Assembly (NCBI RefSeq): GCF_040054535.1
Contig: NC_090796.1
Span: 15,713,501-15,777,500, forward strand
Reading direction: 5' to 3'
Length of the DNA stretch: 64,000 nt
Origin: Antennarius striatus
Taxonomy: Eukaryota > Chordata > Actinopteri > Lophiiformes > Antennariidae
This document shows positions 1-9,399 of the stretch, in pieces; position 1 is the stretch's first letter, and each line of letters begins with the position of its first letter. The notes below the pieces were generated by a model that was not told where the DNA came from, searched no databases, and was given only the letters and a program-made list of their open reading frames with translations. The position numbers were made by a program, and so were the translations under genes.

Positions 1-77
1 AGCGCTTCGGTTCTTAGGCCCCGCCTCCATTCATGCGTCCATAAGTGTGTGGAATTATAACGTTTCATCTTCCTCAG

Positions 78-862
78 GTTGCGACCCTGACCACGTCTAA
101 ATGCATTGAATGGATGGGAGGCGTCGGCTTCACCAAAGACTACCCCATAGAGAAATACTACAGGGACTGTAAGATCGGTGAGCCTGACTAGTTGCTGGAA
201 GGGCTGCATGAAGGTCAATGAAGCTGACTGTGATTGGTCCAGAGTGGGGAGGGTGGAGGAACGCACTGATAGCGGCGGCTGTAATCGGACTCTGTAGGAA
301 TTCCACCCCACACACACACACACACACTCTTCGTGGTGCCAACGCACCGACTCACAGCCAAAGGAAGCTGCAAGGGCAAAAAGTCATCACTGCTTTCATC
401 ACCAGACGAATAATGAGACCCCCTGTCTCTCAGAATTGAAAGCTGAGGTGGGGGGGTGGACAAACGTGGCCTTGTTGGTGGTTTTTAACAATAATTTACA
501 CAAAGTTGTGAATAGTTACCAGAAAATAAACTGATGGGTCTTCACAAACCTCCACACCTCCTGATCTAATATAGCAGCCCACCTTAGACGAGCTAACGTG
601 TGAGCTAGCTCCTTTAGCTAAGAGGCTGCACTGAATGTGTAACTTTAAAAAAGGCTGTGATTAATCTGGGCTGTCAGATCTTAACTAAACTTCACCCAGC
701 TTTCACCCATCAGAGTTCTGTTTTAACTGTTGATCCTTCTGGTGAAGGTGATTCATTCTAATGCTTCGTTTTTCTCCATGTGCAGGTACCATTTATGAAG
801 GAACCACAAACGTCCAGCTGTCCACTATGGCCAAGTTCATTGATAAGGAGTATGACCATTGA
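78..862 (+). CDS. acadsb: Short/branched-chain acyl-CoA dehydrogenase, last two coding exons (5' part outside window)
   Basis: Two coding exons, 78-177 and 786-862, joined by a GT-AG intron (donor 178, acceptor ending 785); the split codon gives Gly and the frame ends at TGA 860-862. The peptide contains [20 protein letters not shown], followed by RDCKIG and then [12 protein letters not shown]. This is the C-terminal alpha-helical domain of acyl-CoA dehydrogenases, with the 'RD.KI..IYEGT' segment near the FAD and active-site region. Family knowledge: ACADSB is a mitochondrial matrix flavoenzyme that dehydrogenates 2-methylbutyryl-CoA and related short branched acyl-CoAs in isoleucine breakdown. 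The ending FIDKEYDH resembles the ACADSB C-terminus better than ACADS, and linkage to hmx3 and bub3 supports ACADSB. The intron holds a short (CA)n tract near 305-329. Everything upstream, including the mitochondrial targeting peptide, lies left of the window. Confidence 0.93.
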
Positions 863-1240
863 GATAATGTGAACAGAGCCTTGAGAGATTCTTCTAGAAG
901 TCCTTTTTGTCCTCAATTTCACCAACTTTCACTCCCATGACAGATCCTGACCGTATTCTTTTCCTGTTTTAGGATCAAATTAGTGTTGCATTGTGAAATA
1001 TAAAGAAATCATGTCGTAATACAAAACTAACCTATTGTTACATTACTGGAATCCAACATCTGATTTCAGATGGTTCTGTGGGAAACGTCACACACGTGAT
1101 GGATTTTCAGTTGAAATGGTGTTTTCTTTGCAGGGTTTTATTAAGGAAGTAGATTCCACGTCTTTCACACTTGTAAGGAAAGGAAATCAAGTGATTTAAC
1201 GCTGTACTGTGAAAATGATCTGTAAAAATAAAAGTCTGCA
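863..1240 (+). other. acadsb: acadsb 3' UTR with poly(A) signal
   Basis: Sequence following the acadsb stop. A canonical AATAAA hexamer lies at 1227-1232 and is the most likely cleavage signal for this transcript. No ORF of note is present. Confidence 0.6.
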
Positions 1241-1275
1241 GCTCATCTTTTTCAACATTGTAATGCTGATTTCTG

Positions 1276-1289
1276 CCGCTAGAGGGCAG
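1276..1289 (+). promoter_or_regulatory. CTCF-like motif (forward)
   Basis: CCGCTAGAGGGCAG matches 13 of 14 positions of the core consensus CCASYAGRKGGCRS. It lies just after the acadsb poly(A) signal, at the border between acadsb and the hmx3 upstream region. Occupancy is not shown by sequence. Confidence 0.45.
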
Positions 1290-3464
1290 CATTCTCCTGC
1301 TGTCAGTCACGACTGGAAGCGCAGTCAGTTATCGCGTCTGCTAACAGCCTGTCACCTCTAACGATGTTTGATATTCATTTAATCACGCTGGGGCCTCATG
1401 TGAAGAGAGGCCGCCTTATTTAATGGACTCTGAGCATTTTCCTGATTACTTTTCTGCAGCCTGATCGACTTCCACTGACAACAAGGACGAGCCGTGTCCG
1501 CGTAAATACGCACAGAAAAGGCAGTTCTGCGCGTTGGATTGTTGATTTTTGTGTGTTATCGTGAAATTCAGGATTATTATTCTCTAAATTTTACTTTTTA
1601 TCAGTCGTTCAATCAAAGCTTCAGCTAAACAGACTGAAAAAATACAGACTAAAATATTAAAGCAAAATATGATCGATGCGTAATTATTATTGTCTCCTAT
1701 GGGTCACCAAAAGTCTGGAAAACTCACTGTGAGACAAGCCCAAATAACGCAACAGCTATTCAACCTATTAAATTAATGTAATTCAACGGAAATTCCTGCT
1801 GAACATATTCTAATTGAATTTCAGATTTCTGTAACGTTTCATTATACTTCCTTTCGAGAAGCCCTGTTGTGTTTTAGTGCTACCCTAAAAATATATTTTG
1901 CTTCTTCTGGATCTGGAGCTCATAATCTGACATGAGTCTTTGATAAATATTAAACCTCTTTGAATTTCACCTTAATCTGAGGTGGACCGCGTTCAGTTTG
2001 ACATTCAGAGGAGCAGCAGCGCGCTGACGTTCTGAAAAATCGTTAAGTAACTAAATTGAACGGGCTGTAAAATAAAACCCGCCTTTGCATCATGAATATT
2101 TGTACGAGCTCCTCCGACTCTTTCTGTGTTTTGTGCGAGTTTCTGTTTAATGAAGTTAATCTGATGGAGAACGCGGCTCTCCGCGCTTCACGACCAGCCT
2201 CGTTCTCCGCCCCCATCTTTAACGCAGCTATGAGACCTCTAATTATTCAGGGGTTCAAGTAGCTTTTCACAAAACACAGTGTTGTCCTTTAGAGCTGGAG
2301 AGCGCTCCATGAGCTAAAAGTGCAGGCTGCATGTTTTGTAGGTTGAGCAAATTCAATTGATTGGATTATCTCTCTGCTTCAGAACTGGATTCAAAGATGA
2401 GACTTTGGTTTCTGCCCATTATTTTCAGTTGGAGAATTAATTATTAGCTGGTAGACAAAAGCAACTAAATGTTTATTAATAGTGTGTTTGGCTCAATTTG
2501 TCGTGCGTTAAAATCAACTGCAAAGAAAAACCCACGTCTCAAGAGAAAACAGGACTGACATAGAAACTCCCACCTGTTCACCCCGTGTCTTTATCATCTA
2601 ACCTCATCGCACTTGATCATATAAATGTCTCATTACACATTACAAATAGAATAATAATGAATAACTATAACGCGCTGCATCCGAGCGCTGGTTTTATTGT
2701 AATGTTTATCAGGGACGTCTTGTCTTCCTCTTGCATTAGATCACCTGCCGCAGGCTTTTGTTCAAAGCTGATTTGAAAAGCCTTTATCACAGAGGTAAGC
2801 ATTCAGTTTGATGGCTGCCTGTAGCATTTCCTGACTAATTAAATTTCACTAAAGTCAATGAGCTCTGGTGCAGGAGAAACGCACAGTGCGTATCTTTCCG
2901 GTTGCGCACAGGTTGAGCAAACATGGGCAGTTTGGAAAAAGAATATAGCAGATAACTAAACGGAAGGTTGATCTCCAGCAGGTTAAACTCTTCATTTTTA
3001 TATAAAAAACAACAACAAAAAGTCGAGTTTTCCTTGTTTTATTTATTGTTCCATGTCACGTTAGCGCGTAAAACGTGCGTAAAATTGGTACCAAAGCCAC
3101 TCCGCTTGCAGATTGAGGCGTAATAATTCCTGGACCATTTATTCAATTAACTGACAGATGATTACAGTTTGCGCACGCCCTCAAAAACCCAGAGACATTT
3201 CCCTCTTTGCTCTAATTGGATGATAAGTGGGTCCCTTTCTGTTCAGCAGACGTCAAAACGCTTGCGCGGCCTTTTTTCTTTTTGGAGCAGCGCTCGTCAC
3301 AGCCCCATCACGGTTTCGTCTCAAATCCCATTTGCTATTGTACCTGCCCAATAGCAGGGACCGAGCGCGTTTTAACTCGATAGGCATTTTTTATTTCATC
3401 ATTACAATCCGGCGCAAGTTTGACTCAGTGATCTCAGCGCTCTCGGGAGCTGGAGGCAGCTTTC

Positions 3465-3495
<31 letters not shown>

Positions 3496-3602
3496 TCACT
3501 TGCTCCCCTCTTTCTTTCTCTCTCTCTTGTGTGGTTTTTTAACTCAAACGATCAAACAAAAGCATCTTTTGCAGGCGTTTTTCTTTCTCTCGCCAAGTTT
3601 TG
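1290..3602. other. Non-coding hmx3 upstream region, probably regulatory
   Basis: No convincing exon on either strand. The segment has complex, non-repetitive sequence with many homeodomain-type TAAT/ATTA cores, for example around 1990-2480 and 2580-3180. This is typical of developmental promoter and enhancer DNA and contrasts with the repeat-rich intergenic stretches further right. Near the gene the leader carries a CT-rich tract (about 3467-3530). The transcription start could not be fixed from sequence. Confidence 0.4.
3467..3530 (+). repeat. CT-rich polypyrimidine tract in hmx3 leader
   Basis: Run of TCTCTC, CTTTCT and similar units just upstream of the hmx3 start codon. It may be transcribed as part of the 5' UTR. 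Confidence 0.7.
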
Positions 3603-3632
3603 ATGGTGATCCCCATCGGACAGCGAACGGTG

Positions 3633-4746
3633 ATGGCCGACTCTGACGCGCAGGAAACCCGCCAACCCGCTAAAGACTCGCCGTTCTCCATCAAGAACTT
3701 GCTGAACATCGAAGACAAACCAGTGAAGCCGAAAAGCTTCTTCAGTTCATCCAAAGGAGTGTTCGAAGGCAGCTTCTTCTCCCGGCTCGGTGAGCTGTCT
3801 TTCCCTCGGTTCGACTTGCCAACGCAGAGAATCGGACTATCAGCGCAGTATTTGGAGAGAGCGTCCACCTGGTGGTACCCGTACACGCTCGGGACTCATT
3901 TGAGGACCGGAGGTAAATATTGTTAAATCTAGCTCTGGAAATTGTCTGAAAAAGTCTTAATTTAGATGGATGCTATTTTTATAAGATTAATGGAAATTTT
4001 ATAGGGTTTAATATGTCGCCTGTATCCGGATTTATGTCAGTAAAAATGCTCATTTTATTAATGCACCTTCAAAAGAAACATCCAGAAGAGACAGATACGA
4101 TATTTAATGGTTTAGAGGATTCTAACTGAGCCCTGGTTTCTGGTTTTCTCTAGGATCTGAAAAGGCCAGCCACAGAGAAGCGTCACCGGCGCCAGACAGG
4201 CGCTCCCCGGACCTCCAAAAAAGTGACCAAGATGCCAAAGAGGAAAGCGCGGATGACGATATCGCGTTGGAGGAAAGTGACTCAGAAGAGCCAAAGAAAG
4301 AAATAGACCAGGAGGACGACTGGAGAGGAAAAACGGGCGAGTTGGATTCCGACAGGAAACCGTGTCGGAAGAAGAAGACGCGCACGGTTTTTTCCAGGAG
4401 TCAAGTCTTCCAGCTGGAGTCCACCTTCGACATAAAGCGCTACCTGAGCAGCTCGGAGAGGGCCGGCCTGGCCGCGTCCCTGCACCTGACGGAGACGCAG
4501 GTGAAAATCTGGTTTCAGAACCGGAGGAATAAATGGAAAAGGCAGCTGGCCGCGGAGCTGGAGGCGGCAAACCTGAGCCACACTGCGGCGCAGAGGATTG
4601 TGCGGGTTCCCATTCTCTACCACGAGAACGGAGCCCCGGACTCGGCCGGTGGGCGCGCCGCAAACTCACCGGGCAGCCAGTCGCTCCTGGCTTTCCCTCA
4701 CCACATGTACTATTCCCACCCGGTCCCACTGCTGAGGCCCGTTTAA
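3633..4746 (+). CDS. hmx3: Homeobox protein HMX3 (NKX5.1), two exons
   Basis: Exon 1 is 3633-3912 (donor 3913); exon 2 is 4154-4746, stop TAA. The product is 290 residues. The start at 3633 (MADSDAQE) is preferred because known HMX3 proteins begin about 15 residues before the [10 protein letters not shown] motif. An in-frame ATG at 3603 would add ten residues. [10 protein letters not shown] (residues 16-25) is an Eh1-like repressor motif. The segment near residues 80-90 contains WWYPYTL. The homeodomain (about 165-224; 4366-4545) contains [19 protein letters not shown] and [16 protein letters not shown]. It is followed by the HMX3-type tail [14 protein letters not shown] and a terminal [12 protein letters not shown], which separates it from HMX2. 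Family role: a nuclear transcription factor in inner ear, lateral line and hypothalamic development. Human HMX3 is longer, mainly through alanine/proline-rich stretches absent here. Which teleost copy (3a or 3b) cannot be settled from the window. Confidence 0.96.
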
Positions 4747-4837
4747 CGCCGTCAACACAGGCTGTACATACGTTTTTAAATAAGGGTGGCCGTCATTGAA
4801 AATAATTACATTTTGTATATTTTATAGATTACGAACA

Positions 4838-4838
4838 A

Positions 4839-4890
<52 letters not shown>
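4838..4890. repeat. (ATT)n trinucleotide repeat in hmx3 3' UTR
   Basis: About 17 tandem ATT units within the hmx3 3' UTR, upstream of the poly(A) signal. Confidence 0.95.
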
Positions 4891-4892
<2 letters not shown>

Positions 4893-4958
4893 ATTATTTT
4901 ATTGTTTTTATTCTTATTATTGTATAATCAGTATTTATCCTGCCGAGACATGAGTTCC

Positions 4959-4964
4959 AATAAA
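4959..4964 (+). terminator. hmx3: hmx3 poly(A) signal
   Basis: Canonical AATAAA about 210 bases after the hmx3 stop codon, followed by an A-rich stretch. Confidence 0.65.
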
Positions 4965-4984
4965 GGATCAGCAGAAAAAAAGGA

Positions 4985-5011
4985 TTATTATTATTAATAT
5001 TATCATTTTAA

Positions 5012-5062
<51 letters not shown>
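4985..5062. repeat. Second (ATT)n repeat
   Basis: Interrupted ATT/TTA tandem array immediately downstream of the hmx3 poly(A) signal. Confidence 0.9.
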
Positions 5063-5064
<2 letters not shown>

Positions 5065-6180
5065 ATTGGTGAAATTGTTCTATGCTCGAAAATAGGCAAA
5101 TCTATTTTAATGTATTACTTTTAAAAAAACTTGTTTTTCATTTGTATTTAACAGAAATTTGTGTCAGTGTTTGTAGCAAAATTGTGGAATTTAATATTTT
5201 ATATTTTCTAATATTGTGCAATACCTGGCTTCACATAGGCTAAGTCGGTCCGGTCTTTGTCACCTATCTAAGTTCACTTTTACAGAAAAAAAAAAAAGCT
5301 CTCTCTTCGTATTAGTGAAGACAATCATACTATTAAAAAAGAATCTCCGCAAACAGGTGATGGGTTGTTGTTTATATGACGCATTGTTTTGCCAGTAATT
5401 TTGAAGCCATGGAAGAGCCAAAAATACCTTCTGTTTCTGTGTATGTTTTTCTGATATTGTTTAAAGTCTGTATATAAATGGTCTCACACAGTAAAGTTTT
5501 TCTTCCAACAAGAGAAGCATCTATCCTTCATGTAATTATGTAAGAAAAAAGAATAATTGTGGATCTTGGCTGGAGGTGATTTTAAAAATTCTAAGAAGAT
5601 ATTAAGGATGCTTGAAGGAAAGGAGAATGGTGGTGCTGCCTTTGATTAAAAATGTACTAAATTAAATTATTTTAGAGACTACCTCATGGTCTCATTTGTC
5701 AAGTTAAGACATTTTGAGCCACGTCTTAATACTTAGTAGTTTTCTTCTATGTTGCATATTTGCACAGACAAAAGTGGTGATTTCTTGATGAAAGCGGAGC
5801 TTTTGTTTGGATACATCAAATGAACATTTTTAAATTGCACATCTGCAAACAAGGTATCGCAGTTCACAAACTCCACATTCAGGCTGCAGCTAAAGGCAAA
5901 ATGAAATTAGTTTTAACTTGATTTTTCTTTGCATTTTAAAGATAATTGATGACACAGGCAAAGGTTCTCTTCAAACTACAGTACTGTATACGGAAGAAAA
6001 TACAAAAGGTGGAAAGAAATAGCTGACAAACAAAGGATTAAAAAATTACATGATACGTAAAATCAACGTGGATGGGTCTGGGTATCTTACAGTGGCACTA
6101 CTTTGCGCGGATTTATATATTTTTACAGAGTTCTGGTGTTATTTACGCTTTTAATTCAACCGGTGAACTCACGGCTACGT
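5063..6180. other. AT-rich spacer between hmx3 and bub3; no hmx2
   Basis: AT-rich DNA without a supported exon. I looked in all frames for a second HMX homeodomain ([17 protein letters not shown]) because tetrapod HMX2 sits between HMX3 and BUB3. None is present, intact or decayed. Confidence 0.6.
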
Positions 6181-6260
6181 CATCAACAGAGGAGGGGCGA
6201 AAGAACGATCCAGTGTCATGTGATCTGTGCTGAGGAAACGGAAATACTGCCAGGACCTGG

Positions 6261-6310
6261 CTCAACCAATCAAATCACGGGCGGGATTTCGAATTTTTCT
6301 CTCAACCAAT
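6261..6310 (+). promoter_or_regulatory. bub3: bub3 promoter: paired CCAAT boxes with a CHR-like element
   Basis: Two CCAAT boxes in near-identical contexts (CTCAACCAATCA) lie at 6266-6270 and 6306-6310, exactly 40 bases apart. Between them is TTCGAA at 6288-6293, which fits the cell-cycle homology region consensus TTYGAA. The block sits about 170-220 bases upstream of the donor of the non-coding first exon. NF-Y boxes plus a CHR are a known signature of G2/M-regulated promoters; its use here is inference. Confidence 0.5.
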
Positions 6311-6339
6311 CAGCATTCTCTGCTCCCCTACGACAGGCG

Positions 6340-6482
6340 CTCGCTAAGGAGTTAGCTACGTGTAGCCGCATTGCCTCCTGGCATCGCCTTTATTCTATAT
6401 TTTAGCTTAAAACAAGTCAAAAATAATCGATCGCATTCACGAGAAACAGCTTCTTTCGCCCGACTGACACCAAACCGAAGCG
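6340..6482 (+). other. bub3: bub3 non-coding first exon (5' end approximate)
   Basis: A GTAAGT donor at 6483 ends a segment downstream of the CCAAT/CHR promoter. The coding part begins directly after an acceptor at 7093, so a separate untranslated first exon is required. The 5' border is a guess from promoter position. Confidence 0.5.
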
Positions 6483-7093
6483 GTAAGTGAACCGAAACGG
6501 CTAAAAATGTAAACACGTTAATGCTTACCGTTACAAGCACCGGTAGCAGCAGAGGTGGGCTAGGTGTAATTGCTGGATGCGTATGGAACAGGAAACACTT
6601 AAATCGGAAGATCGAAACCTCCTCACATTGACTTTTATTGTTTTGGAAACGGAGGGTTGTGTGGTTGGATCTGCATGTTGGCTAATCGGCTACTCGCTGG
6701 TGCTAAATGTTAAACCTACCGCTGGTAGCTTCAAGCTAACCCAGATAAACATGGGCTGTGCCTGTCTAGTAACTGGACACCAGGTTAATGAAAGCCTTCG
6801 AATCTTTGCTTTCAACTCAGTGGCAGCAATGGTTTCACTTTCAGATCGAGGTTTTTGGATAAAACAATTCAAATAATAATCAAAGAAGAAGATAAATTCA
6901 GCTAGATATATCTATACATGGATAGATGTGGAAATATCTCAAGCTAAAGTAGGCAATAATTTTCCCTATAGGTGATTAATAAAGTTGATCAATATCTGTA
7001 TCTGGAACGAAATCAGCTAAACACACACTTTCTCCACACACACTGTCATTGAGTCTGAGTTTTCAGAGGTTATAAATCTGCTCCTTTCTGCAG

Positions 7094-9076
7094 ATGACCG
7101 GCTCAAACGAGTACAAGCTGAACCAGGGACCAGAAGACGGCATCTCTGCTGTGAAGTTCAGCCCCACCACGGCCCAGTTCCTGCTGGTGTCCTCCTGGGA
7201 CTGCACCGTCCGGCTGTTCGATGTCGTGAGCAACACCATGCGGATGAAGTACCAGCACACCGCACCGGTTCTTGACTGCGCTTTTTACGTGGGTGTCAGG
7301 TTTAAGTGTGTTATTGACTTATCAAAGCGTTGAAATCCATTCAAACAGATTATCCCCCTTTCTGTTTTCAGGATCCGACACATTCTTGGAGTGGGGGTTT
7401 GGATGCACAATTAAAAACTCATGATTTGAACACAGACCAAGGTATAAATCCAACCTCAGTGGTACCAGTCATCCCAAATCCATCTCAGATCTTCAAAACG
7501 ATGTGATTCCGCTGTATGTGTTTACTGATGTGTTGTTTATCATCCTCAGATACGATTGTTGGAACACATGAAGCCCCCATCCGCTGTGTGGAATACTGCC
7601 CAGAGGTTAATGTGATGGTTACCGGTAGCTGGGACAGGTCAGTCAGGCTGTGGGACCCGAGGACACCCTGCAACGCCGGCACTTTTACTCAACCTGAAAA
7701 GGTAACGTCAAACATCCGATTGGATCAAAAGCTTGTTTTTGCATTGTTGAACTCTTGGCACCACGTCTCCCTCTTGTTGTCACGGTGACAGGTTTACACC
7801 CTTTCCGTGGCCGGAGACCGGCTCATCGTCGGCACGGCCGGAAGACGAGTCCTGGTGTGGGATTTGAGGAACATGGGTTACGTCCAGCAAAGACGAGAGT
7901 CCAGTCTCAAGTATCAGACTCGCTGCATCAGAGCCTTCCCCAACAAACAGGTCTGTTTTACATATTATCCTCTTTTTAATCAGTTTCACACAGCTGTCAG
8001 ACATCCAACTACACTGTATTCGAAACAAATCGCTCAGATGAGCTCTACTGAGAACAGGCATGTAAAGGAGTTGGATGCTAACTTCACGCTTTTCTTTCTC
8101 GTCTCCAGGGCTACGTGTTGAGTTCCATCGAGGGACGGGTAGCTGTGGAATATCTGGACCCAAGCCAGGAAGTCCAGAAGAAGAAATACGCCTTCAAGTG
8201 CCACCGGCTGAAAGAGGACGGGATCGAGCACGTGTACCCCGTTAATGCCATCTCGTTCCACAGCGTTCACAACACCTTTGCCACAGGTGTGACTGTTGCT
8301 GCTGTTGTTTCTGTAATGGAGTGGTTTTTACACCGATGATGGCTTCTGACGGTTGTTAGAGATCCAGATCTCTCCCTCAAATCTTCACCCTGGAGTGTCT
8401 CCTCCTTCCAGGCGGCTCTGACGGCTTCGTGAACATCTGGGACCCGTTCAACAAGAAGCGCCTGTGTCAGTTCCACCGCTATCCCACCAGCATCGCCTCG
8501 CTGGCCTTCAACAACGACGGCACCATGCTCGCCATCGCCTCCTCCTACATGTACGAGAAGGGAGACATCAGCCACCCGGAAGACGCCATCTTCATCCGCC
8601 AAGTCACGGACGCCGAGACCAAACCCAAGTGAGTCCCTCCTCATCCTCGCCCCCTCGCGTCCCCCGAGACGTTTTGAAGCTGCGAGCCTCCGCCACTGCA
8701 GCGTTCGCCGATCTTTATCACTGTCCGTCTTCAATATCCGACAGTTAAAAGATAGAGCGGCTGAAACGGAGAATATCCTCCCCCCATGTCAGAAACGGAC
8801 ACTCAGCAAGCAGACATACACAAACACTGTATTAAAACAATCTACACGAAATACAGCAAGTCAGCTTCCAGACGCTGGAGGTGGGGTCGGATATTTCTTT
8901 GAAAGGACACATTATGACCTCAGAATACTTTTATTTTTAACAGAACATCTTGATTTAAAATCCAGGTAGTCACATGATCAAAACAAGCTTCCACTGGCTC
9001 AGACGAACCAGGGTGAATATGGGTGACTCGCCTCTGACTCGTCTGGACTGTTTTTTGTGTTTGCAGGTCGACCTAA
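7094..9076 (+). CDS. bub3: Mitotic checkpoint protein BUB3, complete
   Basis: Coding exons: 7094-7288, 7372-7441, 7550-7701, 7792-7950, 8109-8286, 8412-8628, 9067-9076. Every intron has GT-AG ends and phases agree, giving 326 residues. The ATG directly follows the exon acceptor and yields [18 protein letters not shown], as in vertebrate BUB3. WD40 beta-propeller landmarks are [39 protein letters not shown] and [14 protein letters not shown], and the length equals the family's. Role: BUB3 binds the GLEBS motifs of BUB1 and BUBR1 and phospho-MELT repeats of the KNL1 kinetochore scaffold, supporting the spindle assembly checkpoint. The last coding exon adds only a split Lys plus Ser-Thr. If the final intron is retained, TGA at 8630-8632 ends the protein after the same Lys, so the 3' end tolerates alternative splicing. 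Identity with the mammalian protein is very high by eye. Confidence 0.97.
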
Positions 9077-9393
9077 GGTCAGAACGGTTCCAGCGGCCCG
9101 AGAATCCTCCATCACACCTGAGACATCTGCTGGCATCCAGTGCGTCACCGGCGTGTCATTTCCTGTTTGTCTTCCTGCGGCGTTTGTCGACTGTCCTTCT
9201 CTTTTCTGTCTCTTTTTAAATATTTTGTCGTTCTCTTCGGTTCCTCATCTGTCCAAAACCTTTCTGACATTTGTGTCGGTCATTCTGGACTTTTTATTTC
9301 CTCTTGAATCTGTTTTCCATCCCATACTTTCAGCCTGATTAAACATATTTCTGCAGTTTTGACCTTTATAGAATGAATGTTTTGTTAAAACAA

Positions 9394-9399
9394 AATAAA
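9394..9399 (+). terminator. bub3: bub3 poly(A) signal
   Basis: AATAAA about 320 bases after the bub3 stop, in an A/T-rich context. Confidence 0.55.

Noticed and set aside
3600-3632. hmx3 start at TTG 3600 or ATG 3603
   Set aside because: 3600 is a TTG, not an ATG. The ATG at 3603 is possible, but HMX3 relatives start at a distance from [10 protein letters not shown] that matches 3633.
4112-4729. 205-codon minus-strand ORF
   Set aside because: Antisense shadow of hmx3 exon 2; composition follows the GC-rich homeobox codons.
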